This document shows positions 1 through 5,237 of a DNA stretch of 6,124 nt, in pieces. Made by a program: the position numbers and the translations under genes. The notes below the pieces were generated by a model. That model searched no databases. It was not told where the DNA came from and was given only the letters and a program-made list of their open reading frames with translations. Within the stretch, counting starts at the first letter, position 1; the number at the start of each line of letters is the position of its first letter. Source of the DNA: UBA11606 sp964513285 (GTDB lineage: Bacteria > Actinomycetota > Acidimicrobiia > Acidimicrobiales > Aldehydirespiratoraceae); contig CAZEML010000230.1 of assembly GCA_964513285.1 (NCBI GenBank), positions 1-6,124 of the forward strand, in the 5' to 3' direction.

Positions 1-348
1 GGCGTAGCTGACGTCGACCGTCTGCATGACCTCGCTGATGATCCGCTGCGACAGGTCGCGGTTGCCCGGCGCCTGGAACTTCTCGATGCCCAACCAGCCC
101 GGATCCTCGATCGGGCCGTCGTAGAAGTCGGCCATGCCGATGGCGAAGCTCGGCATGTTGTTCATGAAGAAGTTGGCGAAGTGCTCGGCAGCGATGACGA
201 TGATCGCCTCGGCACCCGACGCCTCGCGGTCGGCCCGCATGCCGTCGAAGGCGGCGTAGAACGCATCGCGCACCTCGGGATCGGCGAGATCCTTGCGACC
301 CCGGATGCCCGGGGCGTGGCTGCACACACCGGCGTACACCAACGACAT
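1..348 (-). CDS. LigB-type (class III) extradiol ring-cleavage dioxygenase, catalytic subunit, 3' end missing
   Basis: Catalytic subunit of a non-haem Fe(II) extradiol dioxygenase that opens a catecholic ring using O2. Only the first 116 residues are present because the gene runs off the left edge. The N-terminus has a Ser-His pair (VCSHAPGI, His11) and a second His in AAEHFANFF (His56). These fit the two iron-ligand histidines of the LigB/MhpB fold. The stretch NNMPSFAIG matches the family's conserved segment after the second His. The visible part ends at VSYA, just before the place where MhpB-like enzymes carry the VDHG catalytic histidine, so that residue cannot be checked. The ATG shares one base with the stop of the LigA-like gene upstream (TGATG), and a strong AGGAGGGG Shine-Dalgarno precedes it. 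The pairing implies a two-subunit enzyme. Substrate is inferred from the hpa neighbours to be homoprotocatechuate or a close relative; protocatechuate or gallate are alternatives. Confidence 0.85.
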   Translation of the reverse strand, partial: MSLVYAGVCSHAPGIRGRKDLADPEVRDAFYAAFDGMRADREASGAEAIIVIAAEHFANFFMNNMPSFAIGMADFYDGPIEDPGWLGIEKFQAPGNRDLSQRIISEVMQTVDVSYA

Positions 349-701
349 CAGTCGACCCCTCCTGCTTGCCCGAGCGTCTCGCTGTGAGCCCTCGTGCCTT
401 CGTAGCCGGTCATGGCGTACACACCCTCGCGCACCGGACCGTGCGCCTCGATGCCGTCACGCATGCGCTGCAGATAGTCCTGCCACTCGATCTGATGGAA
501 CGCGGCGAAGTGCATGAGGATCTGACCGTTCACGCCGAGCACGAACAGCTTGCCGATGTCGGGCTCGGTAAGCGCCGCGATCTCCTCATCGCTCAACGCG
601 TACGGCTCGAGCACCGCATGGCGATCCGCGCTGTAGCGCTCCTGGAGCTCGGGTGACCGGTTGAGCTCGTAGAGGAACTTCTGCACGTAGTACAGCGACA
701 T
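348..701 (-). CDS. LigA-type small subunit of extradiol dioxygenase
   Basis: A 117-residue all-helical protein of the LigA (protocatechuate 4,5-dioxygenase alpha subunit) family, which packs on LigB and helps form the substrate pocket but carries no iron. The family core is at about residues 35-80: ALSDEEIAAL, then the pattern DIGKLFVLGVNGQILMHFA. The tail (about 85-117, containing YAMTGYEG) is Gly-rich and hydrophilic. An ATG at 797 would add 32 residues overlapping the end of the dehydrogenase gene; that stretch is Arg/Thr/Trp-rich shadow sequence, so I chose the ATG at 701 giving MSLYYVQKF. The gene begins one base after the dehydrogenase stop, with GGTGGGTG just upstream, and its stop overlaps the LigB-type start, so the three are surely one transcript. 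Substrate is not readable from this subunit. Confidence 0.85.
   Translation of the reverse strand: MSLYYVQKFLYELNRSPELQERYSADRHAVLEPYALSDEEIAALTEPDIGKLFVLGVNGQILMHFAAFHQIEWQDYLQRMRDGIEAHGPVREGVYAMTGYEGTRAHSETLGQAGGVD
356..363 (-). promoter_or_regulatory. Shine-Dalgarno site of the LigB-type gene
   Basis: AGGAGGGG on the minus strand, 7 bases before the ATG at 348. It lies inside the last codons of the LigA-like gene. It is the strongest ribosome site in the window and fixes the LigB-type start. Confidence 0.75.
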
Positions 702-702
702 G

Positions 703-2232
703 TCACCCACCCAACTTCGGAACCGAATGGGTGTCCAGTGCAACGGCGATGTTCTTGGTCTCCATGTAGAAGTCGAACGACCAGTCGCCGCCGTCACGCC
801 CGATGCCGCTCGCCTTGGTGCCGCCGAACGGGGTCGGCAGGTGGCGGACGTTCTGACTGTTGACCCAGATCATCCCGGCTTCGAGCGCATGGGCGACCCG
901 GTGCGCACGACCGACGTCGCCGGTCCAGAGGTAGCCGGCCAAGCCGTAGTCGACGTCGTTGGCGATCGCGACGGCGTCGGCCTCGTCGGTGAACGGGATC
1001 GCGGTGAGGACCGGTCCGAAGATCTCCTCTTGCGCGATCCGCATGTCGTTGCGGGCGTTGGTGAACAACTGCGGGGCGACCCAGCAGCCATCGGCCGGGG
1101 CGTCAGCCCACGGGGTGCCATCGATGACGGTGGCGCCGTCCTCGACCGCGATCTCGCCGTAGCTCTGCACCTTGGCGAGATGGCGCGGGTGGATGAGCGG
1201 GCCGATCACCGCCGACGGATCGAGGGGGTGCCCGACCGGGATGTTCTTCATCTTCTCGGCGACGGTGGCGGTGAACTCGTCGTAGACGGAGTCCTGGACA
1301 AGGAGACGACTCGACGAGGTGCACCGTTCGCCGTTGAGGCTGTAGATCATGAACACGGCGGCGTCGGCAGCCCGTTCGAGATCGGCGTCGTCGAACACGA
1401 TCACCGGGTTCTTGCCGCCGAGTTCGAAGTGCACCCGCTTGAGCGTGGGGGCACCTTGGGCCTGGATGGCCGAACCGGTCGACGACTCGCCGACGAACGC
1501 GATCGCCTTGATCAACGGGTGTTCGGTGAGGGCCTTGCCGGCCGACTCGCCGAGGCCGTGCACGACGTTGAGCACGCCAGGCGGCAGGCCCGCCTCGAGC
1601 GCGATCTCCGCAAGCAGGTGCGCGGTGTAGGGCGACCACTCCGCCGGCTTGTGCACCACCGTGCAGCCGGCGGCCAGGGCCGGCGCGATCTTCCACGTGC
1701 TCAACATGAACGGGGTGTTCCACGGCGTGATCACGCCGACCGGGCCGATCGGGTGCCGCATCGTGTAGTTGACGTGGTCGGCACTCGGCAGCGACAGGCC
1801 GTCGCTCGCGCCGGGGGCCTGATCGGCGAAGAAGCGGAAGTTGTCGGCGCCGCGCAGGGCGGCAGCTCCCATGAACCGCATCGTCTGCCCGGTGTCGACA
1901 CATTCGGTGACGGCGATCTCGTGCTGGCGCTCGACGATGAGGTCAGCGACGTTGTGCAGCACGGCCTGACGTTGCTTGCCGGGTGTGGTCGACCAGGTGA
2001 GGAACGCGTCGTGAGCGGCCTCGGCCGCGGCGTCGATGTCAGCCGCGTCGCCCGCCGCCACGTCGCCCAGGTGCGCGCCATCGATCGGCGAGGCGTTGGC
2101 GAAGGTGGCACCGGACGCGCCGGGCGCCGGCTCACCGCCGATCAGGTGCTGGAGCGGTGCGTCGGCGAAACGAGCGAGCGAGGTCTGCGCAGCGGCGAGG
2201 TTCTCTTCGAGCGTGTGGCTGGATCCGGCCAT
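703..2232 (-). CDS. hpaE: 5-carboxymethyl-2-hydroxymuconate semialdehyde dehydrogenase (HpaE-type aldehyde dehydrogenase)
   Basis: NAD-dependent oxidation of the ring-cleavage semialdehyde to 5-carboxymethyl-2-hydroxymuconate, in the cytoplasm. The 509-residue protein is full length for the aldehyde dehydrogenase superfamily. It has the PWNTPF segment (Asn172), the KPAE motif with Lys195 and Glu198, the NAD loop FVGESSTG (about 246-253), the general-base Glu270 in FELGGK, catalytic Cys304 in NGERCTSSSR, and Glu403 in QEEIFGP. The context IYSLNGERCT and the C-terminal ending (YMETKN... HSVPKLGG) resemble E. coli HpaE closely as I remember it, which makes HpaE more likely than a generic betaine-aldehyde or hydroxymuconic-semialdehyde dehydrogenase. 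The ATG lies one base after the hpaF stop, with an AGGAAGGGG ribosome site 6 bases upstream. A related semialdehyde as true substrate remains possible because the dioxygenase here is not HpaD. Confidence 0.9.
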   Translation of the reverse strand: MAGSSHTLEENLAAAQTSLARFADAPLQHLIGGEPAPGASGATFANASPIDGAHLGDVAAGDAADIDAAAEAAHDAFLTWSTTPGKQRQAVLHNVADLIVERQHEIAVTECVDTGQTMRFMGAAALRGADNFRFFADQAPGASDGLSLPSADHVNYTMRHPIGPVGVITPWNTPFMLSTWKIAPALAAGCTVVHKPAEWSPYTAHLLAEIALEAGLPPGVLNVVHGLGESAGKALTEHPLIKAIAFVGESSTGSAIQAQGAPTLKRVHFELGGKNPVIVFDDADLERAADAAVFMIYSLNGERCTSSSRLLVQDSVYDEFTATVAEKMKNIPVGHPLDPSAVIGPLIHPRHLAKVQSYGEIAVEDGATVIDGTPWADAPADGCWVAPQLFTNARNDMRIAQEEIFGPVLTAIPFTDEADAVAIANDVDYGLAGYLWTGDVGRAHRVAHALEAGMIWVNSQNVRHLPTPFGGTKASGIGRDGGDWSFDFYMETKNIAVALDTHSVPKLGG

Positions 2233-2233
2233 C

Positions 2234-2656
2234 TCAGGCCCCTTCCTGTTCGTCGAGTGCGGCGCGACGCGCGACGGCGGGACGAACGTGATTGCGGTTG
2301 ATGCGGAACTCGGGGTCGATCTCGGTCAGCTCGATCGACCAGGCGATATCGAGGGGCGACGGGCCGAGCGGCCCGTCGGCGAGGTGGGCCTCCGCCGCGT
2401 CGAGCACGGCGGCGAGGAATCGCTGCTTGGCGTCGGCGTCGCGGCCGGGGCCGATGCGGGCGTGGATGGCGACGAAGGCGTTGGTCGCAGCGCCGTCGGC
2501 GATGCGGAAGGCGGTTCGCTCCTCGGCGCGGGTGCGAAGAGCGTCGAGGGCCGGGAGGCCATCGGCGAGCGCCGCGGCATGCACGACCTCGACCAGTTCG
2601 TCGATGTCGTGGTGCTCGGCGACGTTGGCGGAGTACTCGATGATGACATGCGGCAC
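2234..2656 (-). CDS. hpaF: 5-carboxymethyl-2-hydroxymuconate delta-isomerase (HpaF)
   Basis: Tautomerase-superfamily enzyme that isomerises 5-carboxymethyl-2-hydroxymuconate to 5-oxo-pent-3-ene-1,2,5-tricarboxylate. The start is GTG. The second codon is Pro, giving PHVIIEYSAN after Met removal, as in E. coli HpaF (PHFIVECSDN); the N-terminal Pro is the catalytic base of this family. Other shared features are LRTR (about residues 40-43), the IGPGR turn (about 68-72) and NRNHVRP near the end (120-126). At 140 residues it is somewhat longer than E. coli HpaF, the excess being a charged C-terminal tail. An in-frame stop lies four codons upstream of the GTG, so no longer form is possible. It is the first gene of the leftward arm. 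No ribosome site is at a usable distance. The nearest, GAGGAG at 2682-2687, is about 25 bases away, which suggests a leaderless message. Confidence 0.9.
   Translation of the reverse strand: MPHVIIEYSANVAEHHDIDELVEVVHAAALADGLPALDALRTRAEERTAFRIADGAATNAFVAIHARIGPGRDADAKQRFLAAVLDAAEAHLADGPLGPSPLDIAWSIELTEIDPEFRINRNHVRPAVARRAALDEQEGA
2239..2247 (-). promoter_or_regulatory. Shine-Dalgarno site of hpaE
   Basis: AGGAAGGGG on the minus strand, 6 bases before the hpaE ATG at 2232 and inside the last codons of hpaF. It supports the chosen start and coupling with hpaF. Confidence 0.7.
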
Positions 2657-2670
2657 GAGAGATGTTTAAC
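2643..2670 (+). promoter_or_regulatory. Candidate hpaG promoter (rightward)
   Basis: ATGACA (2643-2648, 5 of 6 to TTGACA), then 16 bases, then TTTAAC (2665-2670, 4 of 6 to TATAAT). The -35 would lie within the first codons of hpaF and the -10 inside the palindrome. A start near 2677 would leave a leader of about 35 bases before the hpaG ATG at 2712. Short hexamers in a GC-rich genome are weak evidence. Confidence 0.3.
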
Positions 2671-2682
2671 ATGTGTAGCATC
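2661..2682. promoter_or_regulatory. Imperfect 22-bp palindrome, candidate HpaR (MarR-family) operator
   Basis: The outer arms are GATG and CATC, the centre is the perfect palindrome ACATGT (2669-2674), and 16 of the 22 positions match their own reverse complement. It lies in the only sizeable intergenic gap, between divergently transcribed hpaF and hpaG, with a MarR-family gene (hpaR) as second gene of the rightward arm. MarR proteins are dimers that bind such imperfect palindromes over promoters. A site here would control both arms. The symmetry is read directly from the sequence; the assignment to HpaR is inference. Confidence 0.5.
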
Positions 2683-2691
2683 TCCTCACAA
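2663..2691 (-). promoter_or_regulatory. Candidate hpaF promoter (leftward), possibly leaderless
   Basis: On the minus strand TTGTGA (2691-2686) is followed after 17 bases by TAAACA (2668-2663). They match the sigma-70 type consensus at 4 of 6 and 3 of 6 positions, so this is weak. If used, transcription would start within a base or two of the hpaF GTG at 2656, which would explain why that gene lacks a nearby ribosome site. The element overlaps the palindrome at 2661-2682. Confidence 0.3.
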
Positions 2692-2711
2692 CCACACCAC
2701 CCCGGGGGATC

Positions 2712-3602
2712 ATGCGACTACTCAGCTACTCCATCGACGGCGATCAGCGCTACGGCCTGCTCACCGAGGACGGCGACGGGGTGATCGATCTCGGTCGCCG
2801 ACTCGACGCCGACGACCTCGGCGCGCTCATCGCCGGCTCGGGCATCGGCGCAGCCCGTCGGTTCATCCACGAACCGGCCGACCACCCGGTCACGGCGGTG
2901 ACGTTCGAACGACTCCTGCCCTCCCCCGGCAAGATCTTCTGTATCGGCGTGAACTACGGCGGTCGGGCCCAGGAGTACGACGACCCGGCCGACGCCGCCT
3001 ACCCCTCGGTCTTCGTGCGGTTCCCGCACTCGTTCACCGGCCACGAGCAGCCGGTCATCCGTCCGCCCGAGAGCCCCCAGCTCGACTACGAAGGCGAGAT
3101 CGTCGTCGTCATCGGTGCCGCTGGACGCCGCATCCCCGTCGCCGACGCCCGCGACCACATCGCCGGCGTGACCCTCGGCAACGAGGGCACGATCCGCGAC
3201 TGGGTGCGCCACGCGAAGTTCAACGTCACCCAGGGCAAGAACTGGCCGAACACCGGCTCGATCGGGCCGTGGCTGGTGCCGATCGGCGACGTCCCGGCGT
3301 TCGACGAACTCCGCATCCAGACCCACGTGAACGGCGAGCTTCGCCAAGACGACAGCCCGGCGACGATGAAGTACTCGATCGAGTACCAGATCCACTACCT
3401 GTCGACGTTCTGCGAACTCCAGCCGGGCGACGTGATCTTCACCGGCACGCCGACCGGCGCGGGTGCTCGGTTCGATCCGCCGATCTGGCTCGAGCCGGGC
3501 GACGTGGTCGAGGTCTCGGTGGCCGAGATCGGCACCTTGCGCAACCCGGTCGCCGACGAGTTCGACGGCCCGACCGACATCGTCCCACCGGCGAAGCAGT
3601 GA
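2712..3602 (+). CDS. hpaG: Fumarylacetoacetate hydrolase-family protein, HpaG-type decarboxylase/isomerase
   Basis: Placed in the HpaG role: decarboxylation of 5-oxo-pent-3-ene-1,2,5-tricarboxylate and isomerisation of the resulting hepta-diene-dioate. The 296-residue protein has a short N-terminal domain (1-70) and one FAH catalytic domain (about 73-285). Motifs are FCIGVNYGGRAQEY (76-89), the acidic metal-site segment DYEGEIVVVIG (125-135, Glu127 and Glu129), GNEGTIRDW (156-164, with Asp163) and the late signature LQPGDVIFTGTPTGAG (236-251). The segment RHAKFNVTQGKNW is typical of the subset of FAH proteins found in ring-cleavage clusters. E. coli HpaG is a fusion of two FAH units, whereas this is a single unit. 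The start is supported by GGGGG at 2704-2708, shortly upstream. It is the first gene of the rightward arm, head to head with hpaF. The family is certain; the exact reaction rests on context. Confidence 0.8.
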   Translation: MRLLSYSIDGDQRYGLLTEDGDGVIDLGRRLDADDLGALIAGSGIGAARRFIHEPADHPVTAVTFERLLPSPGKIFCIGVNYGGRAQEYDDPADAAYPSVFVRFPHSFTGHEQPVIRPPESPQLDYEGEIVVVIGAAGRRIPVADARDHIAGVTLGNEGTIRDWVRHAKFNVTQGKNWPNTGSIGPWLVPIGDVPAFDELRIQTHVNGELRQDDSPATMKYSIEYQIHYLSTFCELQPGDVIFTGTPTGAGARFDPPIWLEPGDVVEVSVAEIGTLRNPVADEFDGPTDIVPPAKQ

Positions 3603-3608
3603 CGGCCC

Positions 3609-3612
3609 AGGG
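3609..3612 (+). promoter_or_regulatory. Shine-Dalgarno site deciding the hpaR start
   Basis: AGGG seven bases before the ATG at 3620. It favours that ATG over the in-frame GTG at 3599, which would overlap the hpaG stop by four bases (GTGA) and has only a poor upstream site. Confidence 0.45.
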
Positions 3613-3619
3613 CCTCCCG

Positions 3620-4066
3620 ATGCGCCCGTTCTCGGCGTCGCTGCCGATGGCGCTGCTGCTCGCGCGCGAGTCGACGATGCGTCGCTTCCGCCCGCTGCTC
3701 GCCGATCACGGCCTGACCGAACAGCAGTGGCGGGTGCTGCGAGCATTGGCGTCGTCGGACGAACCGCTCGAGGTCACCATGCTCGCCTCTCGAACCGCCT
3801 TGCTCGCCCCATCGGTGACCCGCATCGTCGCCCGGTTGGCCGATGACGGCCTACTCCATCGGGACGCGGTCCCCGGCGACGCCCGCCGCTCGACGCTGAG
3901 CCTCACTCGCGCCGGCCACGAGCTCGTCGCCCGCATCGCCCCGCAGAGCGAAGCCGCCTACGCCGAGATCGAAGCGGCGTTCGGCAGCGACCGTCTCGCT
4001 GCCCTCCTCGCCGAACTCGACGCGCTCGCCGTCGCCCTCGACGCCGAAGCCACCGAGGCGGCCTGA
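3620..4066 (+). CDS. hpaR: MarR-family transcriptional regulator (HpaR)
   Basis: A 148-residue winged-helix dimeric repressor, very close in length to E. coli HpaR and sharing its features as I recall them: PMALLLARESTMRRFRPLL (9-27), LTEQQWRVLRALA (32-44), a recognition-helix region (about 56-73, LLAPSVTRIVARL) and the wing GDARRSTLSLTRAGHEL (86-102) with the Asp-x-Arg pair common in MarR proteins. The C-terminal helices (105-145) would form the dimer. It lies 17 bases after hpaG and 2 bases before the next gene, so it is probably autoregulated with the rightward arm. By analogy it represses the cluster until a pathway acid (4-hydroxyphenylacetate type) binds; the effector is not readable here. 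An alternative GTG start at 3599 would add seven residues and couple it to hpaG. Confidence 0.87.
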   Translation: MRPFSASLPMALLLARESTMRRFRPLLADHGLTEQQWRVLRALASSDEPLEVTMLASRTALLAPSVTRIVARLADDGLLHRDAVPGDARRSTLSLTRAGHELVARIAPQSEAAYAEIEAAFGSDRLAALLAELDALAVALDAEATEAA

Positions 4067-4068
4067 CG

Positions 4069-4434
4069 ATGTACCAGTCGCCCCGCCAACACACCGAGGA
4101 CGCGCGGCGAGTCCTGGGCGACGACGTGCTCATGGCGATCCCCGCCACCCGCACGCGCTCATGGGCGACCTTCAACATGGACCGTTGGCACCCGCCGCTC
4201 CTCGTCTTCTACGCCGACCGAGTCGACGTGCACTTGGGTCGCTTCGTCCGAACCGGCCCCGGCAACCTGCTCTCGACCACCCCGCTCGGCGAGGTCTCAG
4301 CCCAGTACACCGAGCAGGGCCACCCGTCGGTGACCACCAGCGACAACACCTGGCACGTCAGCCCTTGGCACGACGAGGAGCTCCGACGAGTGCTCATCGA
4401 CCTCGACCACCCCGACGCACCGGAGTCCGCATGA
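4069..4434 (+). CDS. Uncharacterised 121-residue protein within the hpa operon
   Basis: I do not recognise this protein. It has no signal peptide, no membrane segment and no cysteine. The N-terminus (1-20) is charged and probably helical. The middle (about 30-98) looks beta-rich, with alternating strands such as LLVFYADRVDVHLGRFV (44-60) and a turn before TTPLGEVSAQY (70-80). The end has HDEELRRVLIDLDH, probably a helix. It carries several Trp and His residues (Trp32, Trp40, His41, His55, Trp95, His96, Trp100, His101). A strand-rich fold closed by a C-terminal helix recalls small bacterial PH-like domains, but this is only an impression. It starts 2 bases after hpaR with GAGG at 4055-4058, and its stop overlaps the hpaH start (ATGA), so it is translated with the pathway. 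A role as accessory or sensor protein is speculation. Confidence 0.8.
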   Translation: MYQSPRQHTEDARRVLGDDVLMAIPATRTRSWATFNMDRWHPPLLVFYADRVDVHLGRFVRTGPGNLLSTTPLGEVSAQYTEQGHPSVTTSDNTWHVSPWHDEELRRVLIDLDHPDAPESA

Positions 4435-5237
4435 CCCTCACGCCTGATCAGATCGCCGCCGAAGCGGCCCTTCTCGACGAGGCGGAACGCACCCGCACCC
4501 AGGCGCGCCAGTCGACGTCGGTGTACCCCGACATGACGATGGACGACGCCTACGCCGTGCAGAACGCCTGGCTCGACCTCAAGACCGGCCGGGGCGAATC
4601 GGTCGTCGGTCACAAGATCGGACTCACGTCGCGAGCGATGCAGGCGGCGATGAAGATCGACACGCCCGACTCCGGCTTTCTCACCGCCGACATGGTCTTC
4701 GAACCGAACTCGACGATCGAAGCCGCCCGCTTCACCGACGTGAAGCTCGAGATCGAACTCGCCTTCGTGTTGGCGACCGACCTCGCGGGTGACGATCTCA
4801 CGATCGACGACGTCCTTGACGCCACCGACTACGTCGCCCCGTCGATCGAACTGATCGCGGCGCGCACGTACCGGGTCGATCCCGACACCGGCCGGACCCG
4901 CACCGTCATCGACACCATCGCCGACAACGCCGCCGACGCCGGCATCGTCTGCGGCGGCCGCCAGGTCGCCCCACGCGAGGTCGACCTGCGCTGGGTCGGC
5001 GCGATGGGAAGCCGCAACGGGGTGGTCGAGGAGACCGGCCTCGCGGGCGGTGTGCTCGGCCATCCGGCGAACGGCATCGTGTGGCTCGCCCGTCGCTACG
5101 CCGAGCAAGGGCTCACCCTCGAGGCCGGGCAGACGATCCTCGCCGGCTCGTTCACTCGCCCGATCGACATCGCGGCCGGCGACGAGTTCCACTTCGACTA
5201 CGGCGACCTGGGATCCTTCGGACTGGAGTTCTCATGA
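4431..5237 (+). CDS. hpaH: 2-oxo-hept-ene-1,7-dioate hydratase (HpaH)
   Basis: Adds water to 2-oxo-hept-ene-1,7-dioate to give 2,4-dihydroxy-hept-2-ene-1,7-dioate, the substrate of the HpaI aldolase. The 268 residues match E. coli HpaH nearly end to end as I recall it. Features are DDAYAVQNAWLDLK (38-51), GHKIGLTSRAMQ (60-71), the metal-site pair Glu107 and Glu109 in KLEIELAFVLA, Glu140 in APSIELIAAR, DTIADNAADAG (161-171), RNGVVEETG (195-203), HPANGIVWLA (211-220) and AGSFTRPI (238-245). The segment RTYRVDPDTGRTRTVIDTI (145-163) resembles HpaH more than the shorter MhpD and oxalocrotonate decarboxylase relatives. The ATG overlaps the previous stop by four bases and has GGAG five bases upstream. 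The stop overlaps the P450 start, so expression of the three is coupled. Confidence 0.92.
   Translation: MTLTPDQIAAEAALLDEAERTRTQARQSTSVYPDMTMDDAYAVQNAWLDLKTGRGESVVGHKIGLTSRAMQAAMKIDTPDSGFLTADMVFEPNSTIEAARFTDVKLEIELAFVLATDLAGDDLTIDDVLDATDYVAPSIELIAARTYRVDPDTGRTRTVIDTIADNAADAGIVCGGRQVAPREVDLRWVGAMGSRNGVVEETGLAGGVLGHPANGIVWLARRYAEQGLTLEAGQTILAGSFTRPIDIAAGDEFHFDYGDLGSFGLEFS

Noticed and set aside
702..797. Longer start (ATG at 797) for the LigA-type subunit
   Set aside because: The extra 32 residues overlap the hpaE 3' end and look like shadow sequence; the family begins near the MSLYYVQKF start.
700..2301. 533-residue open frame on the plus strand opposite hpaE
   Set aside because: Long antisense frames are expected in GC-rich genes. 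This one is rich in Arg, Gly, Asp and Val with no domain, and it mirrors a full aldehyde dehydrogenase on the other strand.
2142..2681. Minus-strand frame starting at ATG 2681 or 2672, the latter well spaced from a GAGGAG site
   Set aside because: It reads through hpaF in the wrong frame, giving an Arg-rich product. HpaF needs the GTG-Pro start at 2656.
2700..2708. CCCCGGGG palindrome at the hpaG ribosome site as a hairpin or attenuator
   Set aside because: It has no loop and cannot form a stable stem by itself; the G-run is better explained as the Shine-Dalgarno sequence.
3599..3622. GTG start for hpaR overlapping the hpaG stop (GTGA)
   Set aside because: Possible, but the ATG at 3620 has a better ribosome site and gives an N-terminus aligned with E. 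coli HpaR.
2718..3746. 342-residue minus-strand open frame opposite hpaG and hpaR
   Set aside because: Mirror frame of two clear plus-strand genes; no recognisable motif.
2036..4066. 676-residue plus-strand open frame ending with the HpaR sequence
   Set aside because: Only the last 148 codons encode a protein with family features. The earlier part is antisense to hpaE and hpaF and out of frame with hpaG, with Arg/Pro-rich shadow composition.
4209..5192. 327-residue minus-strand open frame opposite hpaH
   Set aside because: Shadow composition (Gly, Val, Asp, Arg) opposite a near full-length match to HpaH.
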